Shown in pieces: positions 26,414-35,585 of a DNA stretch of 64,000 nucleotides (the stretch's first letter is position 1; each line of letters starts with the position of its first letter). The notes under the pieces were generated by a model. It worked only from the letters and a program-made list of their open reading frames with translations. It was not told the DNA's origin and ran no database searches. Origin of the DNA: Brachybacterium sp. FME24 (GTDB lineage: Bacteria; Actinomycetota; Actinomycetes; Actinomycetales; Dermabacteraceae); NCBI RefSeq assembly GCF_014897705.1, contig NZ_JABUXV010000013.1, forward strand, positions 58,265-122,264. Direction: 5' to 3'. A program made the translations under genes and the position numbers.

Positions 26414-28648
26414 TCAGCGGCCCGTCCCGTCGTCGTGCGGGGAGCTGTCGTGGCCGGGGTAGCCGTAGCCGTCGTTCCCGCTCTGGCTGTCGGTCGAGCC
26501 GTAGCCGCCGGACCCGTAGTTGCCGGACCCGTAGTTGCCGGGTCCATAGCCGCCGCTGCCGCCCGGGGCGTCGCCGTGCGGCGCTCCCGGGATCGAGGGC
26601 CCGTCACCGCCGGGATGCGGGAGCTCCGGGGCGCCGGGGCTGAGCGGCTCCCCCGCATCGGAGGACTCCGCCCCCGTCGCGGTGGTGGTGGCGCCGGCCT
26701 GCGGCGCCGCCAGGGAGGGACGCTCATGGCTGGACTGCCACACCTCGCGCAGCGGGCGCTTGGTGACATCGGTGAAGAGAGCGGCGAGCTCGTGCTCGTT
26801 CAGGGTCTCCTTCTCGAGCAGCTCCTCCACCAGACGGTCGAGCACGTGGCGGTTCTCCACGATCACGGACCAGGCCTCGTCCAGGGCGGTGTCCAGAAGG
26901 ACGCGCACCTCCTGGTCGATGATGCTCGCGGTCTCGGCGCTGAAGCGGGGGGCCTGCCCCTGCTGCATGCCCACGAACACTTCGTCCTGCTCGCCGGCGA
27001 GGGCGACCTGGCCCACGGCCCCGCTCATGCCGAGCTGCATGACCATGGTGCGCGCGATCTTGGTGGCGTTCTGCAGATCGGAGCTGGGGCCGGTGGTGAC
27101 GTCGTGGAAGATGCTCTCCTCCACGGCGTATCCACCCATCGCGTAGGCGAGTCGGTCCAGCAGCTCGTTGCGCGACTGGTAGTTGCGGTCCTGGGTGGGG
27201 ACGACCATCGTGTACCCGCCCGCACGGCCGCGCGGCAGGATCGTCACCTTCGTGACCGGCGCCGAGTTGTTCATCGCCGCGGCCACCAGGGCGTGGCCGC
27301 CCTCGTGGTACGCCGTCATCTGGCGCTCGCGGTCGGTCATCACCTTCGAATAGCGCTGCGGGCCCATCGAGACGCGGTCGACCGCCTCGTCCAGGGCCCG
27401 GTTGTCGATGATCTGGTTGCCGCTGCGGGCGGTCAGCAGGGCCGCCTCGTTGAGCACGTTGGCGAGGTCCGCACCGGACATGCCGATGGTGCGCTTGGCG
27501 ACGGCCTCGAGGTCGACGTCATGGGCCAGCGGCTTGCCCTTGGCGTGGACGCCGAGGATGTGCAGGCGTCCCTTGAGATCCGGGGCCTCGACCCCGATCT
27601 GGCGGTCGAAGCGACCTGGGCGCAGCAGGGCCGGGTCCAGGATGTCCACGCGGTTCGTCGCGGCGATGAGGATGACGTTCTGGTTCTCCTCGAACCCGTC
27701 CATCTCCACCAGCATCTGGTTCAGGGTCTGCTCGCGCTCATCGTGACCGCCGCCCATGCCTGCACCGCGGTGGCGGCCCACGGCGTCGATCTCATCGATG
27801 AAGATGATCGCCGGAGCGTTCTCCTTCGCGGTGGAGAACAGATCGCGCACGCGGCTCGCACCGACGCCCACGAACATCTCCACGAAGTCCGAACCGGAGA
27901 TCGAGTAGAAGGGCACGTTGGCCTCGCCGGCCACCGCGCGGGCGAGCAGGGTCTTGCCGGTGCCGGGAGGCCCGTACAGCAGCACGCCCTTGGGGATCTT
28001 CGCGCCGACGGCCTGGTACCGCTCGGGGGCGATCAGGAACTGCTTGATCTCGTCGAGCTCCTCGACGGCCTCCTCGGCGCCGGCGACGTCGGCGAAGGTG
28101 ACCTTCGGCTGCTCCTTGTTGAACAGCTTGGCCTTGGACTTGCCGAACTGCATGGCCTTGCCGCCGCCACCCTGCGCGTTCATGATGAGGAACCAGAACA
28201 GGCCGATGAAGATCAGCAGCGGCAGGAACGACAGCAGCAGCGTCGACCACCAGGAGCTGGAGGCGATCTCGTCGGTGTATCCCTTCTCGGGCGCGGCCTC
28301 CTCGACGGCTGTGACCACGTCCGCACCGCGGGCGTCGACGTAGGAGAAGCGCACCTGCGTGCCCTTGTCCTCCTCGCCGTCGACGAAGTCCTCGGTCAGC
28401 ACCAGGTCGACCCGCTGCTGGTTGCCGTCGATGATCTTGGCCTGCTCGACGGTGCCGCCCTCGAGCAGCTCGAGACCCTGCTGGGTGTCGATCTGCTGGT
28501 AGCCGTCGCGCCCGAACAGGGAGAACAGCGCCATGCCCAGGAGCAGGGCGACGAGGATCCAGATCGCGACCCCGGCGAGCGGCCGGCGCTTCTTGCTGGA
28601 GTTCTTGTTCTTGTTCTTGCTCTTGTTCTTGGGGGAGGAATCCGCCAT
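26414..28648 (-). CDS. ftsH: Membrane AAA+ zinc protease FtsH
   Basis: A hexameric membrane protease of 744 residues. The unusual N-terminus is a Lys/Asn/Ser tract before the first transmembrane helix (about 25-45); the periplasmic-type domain and a second helix near residues 130-150 follow. The AAA module has Walker A GPPGTGKT near 225-232, Walker B IIFIDEID and the second region of homology; the zinc site is HEGGH near 445. The last ~75 residues are a low-complexity Pro/Gly/Ser/Tyr/Asp tail with [16 protein letters not shown]. It starts 2 bases after hpt and ends 1 base before folE. Confidence 0.97.
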   Translation of the reverse strand: MADSSPKNKSKNKNKNSSKKRRPLAGVAIWILVALLLGMALFSLFGRDGYQQIDTQQGLELLEGGTVEQAKIIDGNQQRVDLVLTEDFVDGEEDKGTQVRFSYVDARGADVVTAVEEAAPEKGYTDEIASSSWWSTLLLSFLPLLIFIGLFWFLIMNAQGGGGKAMQFGKSKAKLFNKEQPKVTFADVAGAEEAVEELDEIKQFLIAPERYQAVGAKIPKGVLLYGPPGTGKTLLARAVAGEANVPFYSISGSDFVEMFVGVGASRVRDLFSTAKENAPAIIFIDEIDAVGRHRGAGMGGGHDEREQTLNQMLVEMDGFEENQNVILIAATNRVDILDPALLRPGRFDRQIGVEAPDLKGRLHILGVHAKGKPLAHDVDLEAVAKRTIGMSGADLANVLNEAALLTARSGNQIIDNRALDEAVDRVSMGPQRYSKVMTDRERQMTAYHEGGHALVAAAMNNSAPVTKVTILPRGRAGGYTMVVPTQDRNYQSRNELLDRLAYAMGGYAVEESIFHDVTTGPSSDLQNATKIARTMVMQLGMSGAVGQVALAGEQDEVFVGMQQGQAPRFSAETASIIDQEVRVLLDTALDEAWSVIVENRHVLDRLVEELLEKETLNEHELAALFTDVTKRPLREVWQSSHERPSLAAPQAGATTTATGAESSDAGEPLSPGAPELPHPGGDGPSIPGAPHGDAPGGSGGYGPGNYGSGNYGSGGYGSTDSQSGNDGYGYPGHDSSPHDDGTGR

Positions 28649-28650
28649 GT

Positions 28651-29205
28651 TCAGACCTCGTAGACCGAGCGCTTGAGAACGCCCACGTAAGGGAGGTTCC
28701 GGTAGTCCTCCGAGTAGTCGAGTCCGTAGCCGATCACGAACTCGTTGGGGATCTCGAAACCGATGTATTTGACGTCGATCTCCACCCGCGCGGCCTCGGG
28801 CTTGCGCAGCAGGGTGCAGATCTCGACGCTCTTGGGCCCGCGCGAGCGCAGGTTGGACAGCAGCCACTTCAAGGTCAGGCCCGAGTCGATGATGTCTTCG
28901 ACGACGAGCACATTGCGCCCGGAGATATCGGCGGAGAGGTCCTTGAGGATCCGCACGACGCCGGAGGACTTGGTGCCTGAACCGTAGGAGGAGACGGCCA
29001 TCCAGTCCATCTCGACCTTGAGGTCGATCGAGCGCGCGAGGTCTGCCATCACCATCACCGCGCCCTTGAGCACGCCCACCAGGATCGGTGGCTCGTCGGC
29101 GTAGTCCGCGGCGATCTGCTCACCGATCTCGGTGATGCGCTCGCGGATCTGCTGCTCATCCAGCAGCACGCGTTCGACATCGGGGTGGGGGTGCGTCTGG
29201 GGCAC
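28651..29205 (-). CDS. hpt: Hypoxanthine phosphoribosyltransferase
   Basis: A purine-salvage enzyme, converting hypoxanthine or guanine with PRPP to IMP or GMP. The 184-residue protein has the PRPP-binding signature [14 protein letters not shown]. The [12 protein letters not shown] segment and C-terminal [17 protein letters not shown] are also typical. It starts at GTG 29205 after GGAGGAG. It sits between tilS and ftsH, the conserved order in many Gram-positive bacteria. Confidence 0.97.
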   Translation of the reverse strand: MPQTHPHPDVERVLLDEQQIRERITEIGEQIAADYADEPPILVGVLKGAVMVMADLARSIDLKVEMDWMAVSSYGSGTKSSGVVRILKDLSADISGRNVLVVEDIIDSGLTLKWLLSNLRSRGPKSVEICTLLRKPEAARVEIDVKYIGFEIPNEFVIGYGLDYSEDYRNLPYVGVLKRSVYEV

Positions 29206-29250
29206 GCGGATCTCCTCCAGGGAACGTGATGGGAGTGCGTCCGCCGCGGC

Positions 29251-30348
29251 TCACGGATCCGTACGGCGCCACACCAACAGGCCGTCGCGGCGAGCGACCT
29301 CGATCCTACCCGGAACGGGTACCGAAGCCTGACCGTGCCATGAGACGACCAGGGCGTCGATCGCCAGGACCTGACGGCGCAGCAGGGACTTCGTCGATCC
29401 GGGGCCGTTCGGGACCCTGACTGCGCTCTCGGCGGAACGTGAGGCATCGCGCAGTACACGGGTCCGCAGGGGCGCCGCCGTGGCCGCGAGTGCATGCACG
29501 TCCAGCAGCAGCAGGTCCCCCTCTTCGCGACTTTCCCCCCCGTCGCGGCGCAGGGCCTCGAGCACCGCGCGGGCCTCGGTGTCGAGGTGGTCGGAGTCCG
29601 GGCGCACGAGGTCGGCGGTGCGGGCGAGGTTCTCGTCGATCTGCTCGCCCAGCACCTCTCGCAGCAGGGGCAGCGCCCGGTGGCGCACCCGGGCACGCAG
29701 CATCGATTCGTCCGCATTCATCGGGTCTTCCCACCACTGGAGGTCGTGGAGGCGGCAGATCTCTTCGGTGTCTGCGCGACGCAGCGCAGTGGTCTCATCG
29801 CGGCCGGTGCCCAGGAAGGGGCGCAGGAGGGCACCCCGAGAACGCGGGATCCCGGCCAGAGCGCGCGGTCCGGCACCCCGTGCGAGCGCCATCAGAACTT
29901 GCTCCGCCTGGTCATCGAGGGTGTGTCCCATCAACAGCGCGAGAGCGCCGCGATCGGTCAGCAGGTGGTCCAGGGCACGATGGCGGGCCGCGCGAGCGGC
30001 GTTCTCCACTCCCCCGGCCGCGTCGATCTCGACGCGGGCGCGCACCACGTGCGCGGTGGCCCCGAGCCGCTCCGCCTGGGCGGCGGCGCGCTCGGCGACG
30101 CCGTCGGAGCCCTCCTGCAAGCCGTGGTCGACGATCGCCGCTTCGGTCTGCAACCCCATGCGTGACCCCACCCACACGGTGGTCGCCAGCAGCGCCAGGG
30201 AATCCGCGCCCCCGCTGAGCCCGACGAGCAATCGAGGCGAGAGGCGCCCGGCGGCGGTGTCGTCGGCCAGGTCCTCGAGGCGCGCGGTGAGAGCGGCGCG
30301 CATCGCCGTCCGGGCGCGGGCGACGACACGCGGGGGGCCGGCCATCAC
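29251..30348 (-). CDS. tilS: tRNA(Ile)-lysidine synthase
   Basis: Converts C34 of the CAU anticodon of tRNA-Ile to lysidine, allowing AUA decoding. The PP-loop motif SGGADS is at residues 45-50, and MGHTLDDQAEQVLM is typical of the family. At 365 residues it has the N-terminal catalytic domain and a short C-terminal part, as usual in actinobacteria. GTG 30348 overlaps the dacB stop as GTGA; ATG 30345 is an equally good start. Confidence 0.95.
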   Translation of the reverse strand: MMAGPPRVVARARTAMRAALTARLEDLADDTAAGRLSPRLLVGLSGGADSLALLATTVWVGSRMGLQTEAAIVDHGLQEGSDGVAERAAAQAERLGATAHVVRARVEIDAAGGVENAARAARHRALDHLLTDRGALALLMGHTLDDQAEQVLMALARGAGPRALAGIPRSRGALLRPFLGTGRDETTALRRADTEEICRLHDLQWWEDPMNADESMLRARVRHRALPLLREVLGEQIDENLARTADLVRPDSDHLDTEARAVLEALRRDGGESREEGDLLLLDVHALAATAAPLRTRVLRDASRSAESAVRVPNGPGSTKSLLRRQVLAIDALVVSWHGQASVPVPGRIEVARRDGLLVWRRTDP

Positions 30349-31754
30349 TGGTCCTGCACCATCTCGACAGCGACCGCGTCGACCGCAGCGCGCGCGGCAT
30401 CGGCGTCGGCTCCGTCGAAACCGTGCACCACGATCGAGTAGCCGGCCGTGCGGCCGTCGGCCAGGACCACGACGCCCGCGAGAGTGGCGGCGCCTCCGAG
30501 GTAACCGGTCTTCCCGCGCACCAGCCCGCGAGCATCCGCGGAGTCACCGGCTTCGAAGCGCTCACCCAGAGTCCCGGTCAAACCTGCGACCGGCACGTCG
30601 AACAGGATCTGCTGCAGCGCGGGGGTCGCCCCGGAGGAGACCTCGGCGAGCACCGCGGCCAGCAGCGCGGGAGGGACCCGGTTCTCGCGCGAGAGGCCGG
30701 AGCCGTCGCGGATGTCGAGCGCCTCGAGATCGGTCTCGGACACGCCGATCTCGGTGGCGAGCTCCCTGATCTCGGCTTCGACGGCGGCCGCGGCCGCCTC
30801 GGGAGTGGTCTCCTCCCCGCGCGCATCGGCCACCAGGTGGGCGAGCAGTTCGGCGGTGGTGTTGTCGGAGATCAGCAAGGTATGGCGCACGATCTCGGAG
30901 AGGGGCTCGGAGTGCACCTGTGCCGAGGGCGCGCCGGCGGGGGCCTGAGCCGGGGTGATCTCACCGGTCACCTCCAGGCCCTCGTCCGCCAGCAGCTCGG
31001 CGAATCGGCGGGCGGCGTCACCGGCCGGGTCGGAGGACTTCGGTCCGTACTGCTCACCGTCGAGCCATCCCTCCTCCAGTGCGAGCGAGGCCGTGGGGGC
31101 CACCCAGCCGCCGGCGGTGCCGTTGTTCCCCCAGGCAGGGTTCTGACCCCCCGCGAGGTAGGAGTCGTCCAGCGCCACGGCGACCTCGGCGGAACCCTGC
31201 TCTCGCGCGAGATCCGCGGTCAGGCCGGCGAGCTCCCCCAGGTCCTCGTCGCTGAGAGTCATGTCACCGCCCCCCTGCAGGGTCACCACGCCGTCCACCA
31301 CGGTGGCGCGAGTGGTGAGCACCTCGTCCCCCGAATACAGACGCAGCACCGCGGCAGCGGTCAGGAGCTTGAGGGTCGAGGCCGGGACGCGGGCGGTGTC
31401 GGCGTCCCGCTCAGCGATGATCTGCCCGGTTTCGGCGTCGACCACGCTGAAGGCCAGGCCACCGTCGACGACGGGCAGGGCTGCCGGTGCGGACATCCGT
31501 TCTGCCAGGTCAGCGCTCGCATCCGGGTCCGGAGAGGGGGCGACTTCGGCGTCCGGCACCGCCGCCGAGACCCGCTCCCATCCCTCGGCCTGGGCCTGCG
31601 GGCCCGCCTCGGGCCCCTCGGTCGAGGACTGCACCGTCAGCACGCCCGGGAAGGCGTCGGTCAGATCGCCGAGCAGGTAGAAGCTCGCAGGGACCGCCGC
31701 ACACAGAACTATGGCGCTCACACGCCAGACTCGCTCGGATGCTCTTCCCACCAT
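30345..31754 (-). CDS. dacB: D-alanyl-D-alanine carboxypeptidase/endopeptidase (PBP4 type)
   Basis: A penicillin-binding peptidase that trims or cleaves peptidoglycan crosslinks outside the cell. An N-terminal hydrophobic segment acts as signal or anchor. The catalytic triad of motifs is complete: STLK near residue 125, SDN near 291 and KTG near 415. At about 469 residues it has the PBP4/S13 length. The start could be ATG 31754 or an in-frame GTG three codons earlier. It begins the long minus-strand block and diverges from ppa. Confidence 0.93.
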   Translation of the reverse strand: MVGRASERVWRVSAIVLCAAVPASFYLLGDLTDAFPGVLTVQSSTEGPEAGPQAQAEGWERVSAAVPDAEVAPSPDPDASADLAERMSAPAALPVVDGGLAFSVVDAETGQIIAERDADTARVPASTLKLLTAAAVLRLYSGDEVLTTRATVVDGVVTLQGGGDMTLSDEDLGELAGLTADLAREQGSAEVAVALDDSYLAGGQNPAWGNNGTAGGWVAPTASLALEEGWLDGEQYGPKSSDPAGDAARRFAELLADEGLEVTGEITPAQAPAGAPSAQVHSEPLSEIVRHTLLISDNTTAELLAHLVADARGEETTPEAAAAAVEAEIRELATEIGVSETDLEALDIRDGSGLSRENRVPPALLAAVLAEVSSGATPALQQILFDVPVAGLTGTLGERFEAGDSADARGLVRGKTGYLGGAATLAGVVVLADGRTAGYSIVVHGFDGADADAARAAVDAVAVEMVQDQ

Positions 31755-31821
31755 GGGCACCACGATATGGTGTCCCGGTCAGAACCAGTGCCCACAGGGC
31801 CGGAGCAACGGAGCGGCTGTC

Positions 31822-32334
31822 GTGGAATTCGACGTGACCATCGAGATCCCTCGCGGGAACCGGAACAAGTACGAGGTGGACCACCACAATGGGCGGATCC
31901 GCCTGGATCGGATGCTGTTCACCGCCACCCGCTACCCCGACGACTACGGGTTCATCGAGGGGACCCTCGGCGAGGACGACGACCCCCTGGACTGTCTGGT
32001 CCTGCTCGAGGAACCGACGTTCCCGGGGTGCCTGATCCGCTGCCGCGCGCTGGGCATGTTCCGCATGCGCGACGAGGCCGGGGGCGACGACAAGATCATC
32101 GCGGTCCCTGTCGGGGACCGTCGTCAGGTGCGACGACAGGAGCTCACCGACGTCTCGGAGTTCCACCGCCTGGAGATCCAGCACTTCTTCGAGGTCTACA
32201 AGGATCTCGAGCCGGGAAAGAGCGTCGAGGGCGCCCACTGGGAGGGGCGGTCCGACGCCGAGGCGGAGATCCGCCAGTCCTACGCCCGCGCGGTCGGTAC
32301 CGAGCACGCCAACGACTTCACGCAGGACGTGTGA
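31822..32334 (+). CDS. ppa: Inorganic pyrophosphatase
   Basis: A soluble family I pyrophosphatase, hydrolysing PPi to drive biosynthesis. The 170 residues carry the acidic signature [22 protein letters not shown], which includes the metal-binding aspartates (residues about 39-60). Both the N-terminal [13 protein letters not shown] and the C-terminal [12 protein letters not shown] segments fit. The GTG at 31822 follows a GGAG sequence; a longer reading upstream has no similarity. It is divergent from dacB. Confidence 0.96.
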   Translation: MEFDVTIEIPRGNRNKYEVDHHNGRIRLDRMLFTATRYPDDYGFIEGTLGEDDDPLDCLVLLEEPTFPGCLIRCRALGMFRMRDEAGGDDKIIAVPVGDRRQVRRQELTDVSEFHRLEIQHFFEVYKDLEPGKSVEGAHWEGRSDAEAEIRQSYARAVGTEHANDFTQDV

Positions 32335-32374
32335 TCCCGCGGCGGACCGCCTGAGCGGTCCGCGCCCCGTGGGA

Positions 32375-32414
32375 CGACGAGAGGGCCGACCCCGCCGGGT
32401 CGGCCCTCTCGTCG
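32375..32414. terminator. Bidirectional terminator after ppa
   Basis: A perfect 18-bp stem (32375-32392 with 32397-32414) with loop CGCC lies between the converging ppa and EcsC-like genes. Confidence 0.9.
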
Positions 32415-32440
32415 CGTTCTCGTCGCGTTCGGAGCTCAGC

Positions 32441-33181
32441 TCAGCGATCGAGGTGCGGGCGCGCGGGCGCGAGCTCCCCATCGATGGTGGGGGCCTGGGA
32501 GAAGATCTCCAGCAGTGCCTCCACGACCGACTTCGAGACCGCGCGGGCGCCGAAGCCGCCGATGAAGGCTCCGACGCCGAAGGGCAGGAGCCGACCGAGC
32601 CACAGCTTGCTGGTGCGGGCGATGACGCGGCGGCGCACGTAGCGGGTGACCTGCTTGCTCACCAGGCCCGGCAGGAATCCACTGCCGCCGCCGAGCACTG
32701 CATTCCACTGCAGCCCCTGCTTGCCCATGGCCTTGGCGATGATCTCCGTGCCGCGCTCACCGCTGAGGACTCCCATGAGCACCAGGCGCCGGGTGCTCCC
32801 GTCGGACATGTCCACGTCGTAGATGTCCGCGGCCGCCAGGGTCAGGAAGGCGCAGGACTCCGCGAAGGACACGCCTTCGCCGACGGTCAGACCGAGAGCC
32901 ACGGCGGTGCCGACCCCGGGGAGGGCGGCGACGCCGCCGATCCCGGCACCGGTCGCGGTCATCAGGCCGGTGAAACGGCCCGTGACCTTCTCCAGCAGCT
33001 GGCGCTGGGTCGCCTCCGGGTGCTTGGCGCGAAGGCGCTCCACATAGGAGTGCGCCAGCGGCGTCTGTATCTTCAGCGCGGCATCGATCACAGAGAGCCA
33101 GCGCTCATCGAGCTCTTCGCGGAACTCACCGCTGTCATCCTGCTCGGTCTCGGGGGTGTTCTGATCGCTCGTGCTCACCAT
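32441..33181 (-). CDS. EcsC-like / conserved hypothetical protein
   Basis: A 246-residue protein. Residues 1-25 are acidic and disordered; the middle has alanine/glycine-rich amphipathic segments (TGAGIGGVAALPGVGTAV, and LTLAAADIYDVDMSDG). The C-terminal half has LLPFGVGAFIGGFGARAV, the glycine-rich pattern seen in EcsC-family proteins. It may associate with the membrane. The ATG at 33181 follows GGAG. I am moderately sure of the family and do not know the function. Confidence 0.65.
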   Translation of the reverse strand: MVSTSDQNTPETEQDDSGEFREELDERWLSVIDAALKIQTPLAHSYVERLRAKHPEATQRQLLEKVTGRFTGLMTATGAGIGGVAALPGVGTAVALGLTVGEGVSFAESCAFLTLAAADIYDVDMSDGSTRRLVLMGVLSGERGTEIIAKAMGKQGLQWNAVLGGGSGFLPGLVSKQVTRYVRRRVIARTSKLWLGRLLPFGVGAFIGGFGARAVSKSVVEALLEIFSQAPTIDGELAPARPHLDR

Positions 33182-33342
33182 CGGCTCCGTTCTGTCTCGG
33201 GTCGTGAACAGGGCCAAACTACCGTCCCTGTCTGGAGGGGCGCCGACCACAGCCCGTGAACGGCGACCGTCGCCGCGCAGGAACGCCCAGGCTGCACCTG
33301 GGCTGCGCCGGGGCCGACCTGCCCGCTCCCGCGCAGCAGGGA

Positions 33343-34074
33343 TCACCCGGCGATGATCTCACCCTCGCCCAAGGTGGCGATCTCCCCGCTCAGACCGAGC
33401 CGTCGCACGGCCTCGCTCAGATCCGAGTAGTGGACGGTGTAGCCGCCCTCGATGAACGAGCGCGGCACCATCAGGTCGTGGCACAGGGTCCCGTCCAGGT
33501 GGTCGGTCTCGTGCTGCAGGATCCGTGCGGGCCAGCCCACGTGCTCCTCGTCGACCTCGCGCAGCTCACCACCGGGCAGCAGCTCGGTCGCCCGCAGTCG
33601 CACACGCCGCGAACGGGGCACGATCGACTGCCATCCATCGACCGACAGGCATCCCTCCCAGGCGTAGACACGCTGGGTTCCCAGCAGCTCGATCTGCGAG
33701 TCCATCAGGGCACGCAAGGGGACCGGGCTGCGCTCGAGGAGGTCGTCGTCGCCGTCGTCGTCCCCGTCCTCGCCTGCGTCCTCGCTGGTCGGTTCGTCCG
33801 GCTGCGGATCCGGTTCGCTCCCGGCACGGTCCTCGATCACGTACAGCGACAGGGGCAGTCCGATCTGCGGTGCAGCCAGGCCGACGCCCGGTGCGTCGCG
33901 CATCGTGAGTGTCATGGCGTCGACCAGCTCCAGCAGCAGCTCTGTCCGGAGGCGGCCATGGGCCGAGACTGCTGTCCGCCGCAGGGCAGGGTGGCCTGAC
34001 TGCACGATCCGCAGGGGATCGCCCTCCTTCGCACGGCGGTCGAGGATCTTCCGGGTCAGTTCATTGGTGTCCAC
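33343..34074 (-). CDS. def: Peptide deformylase with acidic insertion
   Basis: Removes the N-formyl group from nascent proteins. All three motifs are present: GVGLAAPQIG (motif 1), EGCLSV (motif 2) and QHETDHLDG (motif 3), supplying the Cys and two His metal ligands. The protein has 243 residues. An unusual insertion of about 30 residues rich in Asp/Glu/Pro (about residues 89-118) separates motifs 1 and 2. The GTG at 34074 follows GGGGG; upstream codons look non-coding. It diverges from the sugar-ABC ATPase. Confidence 0.93.
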   Translation of the reverse strand: MDTNELTRKILDRRAKEGDPLRIVQSGHPALRRTAVSAHGRLRTELLLELVDAMTLTMRDAPGVGLAAPQIGLPLSLYVIEDRAGSEPDPQPDEPTSEDAGEDGDDDGDDDLLERSPVPLRALMDSQIELLGTQRVYAWEGCLSVDGWQSIVPRSRRVRLRATELLPGGELREVDEEHVGWPARILQHETDHLDGTLCHDLMVPRSFIEGGYTVHYSDLSEAVRRLGLSGEIATLGEGEIIAG

Positions 34075-34209
34075 GCCCCCAGTATCCCGCAGCCGCCCGG
34101 GGCGCACCCTCTGGCTGCCGTTGCCGCGACGTCGGCGGCGATCACGGGGCCTGCGGCACCGGAGGGACACCACCAGGAACGCGACCAGGGACACGACCAG
34201 GGACAGGGT

Positions 34210-34239
34210 TTTCCTGTTCGATGAGACCTGGGATACACT
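34210..34239 (+). promoter_or_regulatory. Candidate promoter of the orphan ABC ATPase
   Basis: TTTCCT (34210-34215), 18 bases, TACACT (34234-34239) gives a possible promoter with a leader of about 105 bases before the ATPase start. The -35 element is poor. Confidence 0.35.
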
Positions 34240-34350
34240 CGCCCGAACCGGTGCAAGGGAGCACCTCTTCGCGAGAGCGACCGAGACCGGTGAACTGCAC
34301 ACTTCACAACGGACCGTCCGGCACGTACCTGCCGGTGAAGGAGTACCACC

Positions 34351-35436
34351 ATGGCAACAGTCACGTTCGACAACGCGTCACGTGTCTACCCGGGCCAGGA
34401 GCGCCCGGCCGTCGACAACCTGAACATCGAGGTCGGAGACAGCGAGTTCCTCGTCCTCGTCGGCCCTTCGGGCTCCGGCAAGTCAACTGCTCTGCGCATG
34501 CTCGCCGGTCTCGAGGAGATCGACGCCGGCCGCATCATGATCGGCGACCGTGATGTCACCGACGTCCCGCCGAAGGATCGCGACATTGCGATGGTGTTCC
34601 AGAACTACGCGCTGTACCCGCACATGTCGGTGGCCGACAACATGGGCTTCGCCCTGAAGATCGCCGGCAAGCCGAAGGCCGAGATCCGCAAGCGCGTCGA
34701 GGATGCCGCCGAGATCCTGGACCTGTCCGAGTACCTCGACCGCAAGCCGAAGGCACTCTCGGGCGGTCAGCGTCAGCGTGTCGCCATGGGTCGCGCGATC
34801 GTGCGCTCGCCGCAGGTGTTCCTCATGGACGAGCCGCTGTCGAACCTCGACGCCAAGCTGCGTGTGGCCACCCGTACCCAGATCGCATCGCTGCAGCGTC
34901 GACTGGGCGTCACCACGGTCTACGTGACCCACGACCAGACCGAGGCCATGACCATGGGCGATCGCGTCGCGGTGCTCGACCACGGAGTCCTTCAGCAGTT
35001 GGACGCCCCGCGCCGCATGTACGACCACCCGAACAACGTCTTCGTCGCCGGCTTCATCGGCTCCCCCGCCATGAACCTGTTCGACACCAAGCTCACCGAC
35101 CAGGGAGTCGAGTTCGGCGGGGCCGTGCTGCCCGTGGATCGCTCCACCCTCTCCGAGACCGATGAGACCTCGGTCACCGTGGGTGTGCGTCCCGAGGACC
35201 TGGAGCTGGTCTCCGACAACCAGGGCATCGCCATCGAGGTCGATCTCGTCGAGGAGCTCGGCGCCGACGCCTTCATCTACGGTCGCCGCGCCGGGGCCGA
35301 GGAGACGGACAAGCCGTTCATCGCACGGGTCGACGCCCGCAATCCCCCGGCCAAGGGCGATACGGTCTACTTCCGTCCCAGCGAGGGCCATGTGCACCTC
35401 TTCGATGCGAAGAACGGTCAGCGCCTGGGCGACTGA
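34351..35436 (+). CDS. msiK: Sugar ABC transporter ATPase, MsiK/UgpC type
   Basis: A cytoplasmic ATPase of 361 residues for carbohydrate importers. Walker A GPSGSGKST is at residues 38-46, the signature LSGGQRQRV near 135-143, Walker B VFLMDEPLSNLDA near 155 and the switch VTHDQTEAMT near 192. A C-terminal TOBE/MalK-type regulatory region follows (about 235-361). GAAGGAG precedes ATG 34351. It stands alone, with its own terminator and no permease beside it. In Streptomyces a single MsiK serves several sugar importers, so it is the obvious candidate partner for the ATPase-less operons at 3006-8678 and 56770-60147. Confidence 0.93.
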   Translation: MATVTFDNASRVYPGQERPAVDNLNIEVGDSEFLVLVGPSGSGKSTALRMLAGLEEIDAGRIMIGDRDVTDVPPKDRDIAMVFQNYALYPHMSVADNMGFALKIAGKPKAEIRKRVEDAAEILDLSEYLDRKPKALSGGQRQRVAMGRAIVRSPQVFLMDEPLSNLDAKLRVATRTQIASLQRRLGVTTVYVTHDQTEAMTMGDRVAVLDHGVLQQLDAPRRMYDHPNNVFVAGFIGSPAMNLFDTKLTDQGVEFGGAVLPVDRSTLSETDETSVTVGVRPEDLELVSDNQGIAIEVDLVEELGADAFIYGRRAGAEETDKPFIARVDARNPPAKGDTVYFRPSEGHVHLFDAKNGQRLGD

Positions 35437-35456
35437 CCTCCCCCTCAGTATCACTC

Positions 35457-35488
35457 GACGGGCGTCCGGCAGCAGCCGGGCGCCCGTC
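35457..35488 (+). terminator. Terminator of the MsiK-type ATPase gene
   Basis: A 13-bp stem (35457-35469 with 35476-35488, one G-T pair) with loop CAGCAG lies 20 bases after the ATPase stop. No long T-run follows. Confidence 0.8.
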
Positions 35489-35585
35489 GTCCTTCGTCAG
35501 GACCCGGCGTGAGGTTTCTGTTGTCATGTGGTGAAAACGGGTCGAAGAGTGGGCACGGGACCCCCGTTCGGGAGAGAATGGAGCA

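Noticed and set aside
26413..26769. A 119-residue N-terminal extension of GTP cyclohydrolase I.
   Set aside because: It overlaps the ftsH tail in another frame and is Pro/Arg/Thr-rich; ATG 26412 gives the standard FolE length, directly after the ftsH stop.
34170..34208. Short repeats of the type ACCAGGGA upstream of the MsiK-type gene, considered as operator repeats.
   Set aside because: The copies are imperfect, short and without dyad symmetry; they may be chance in a purine-rich stretch.
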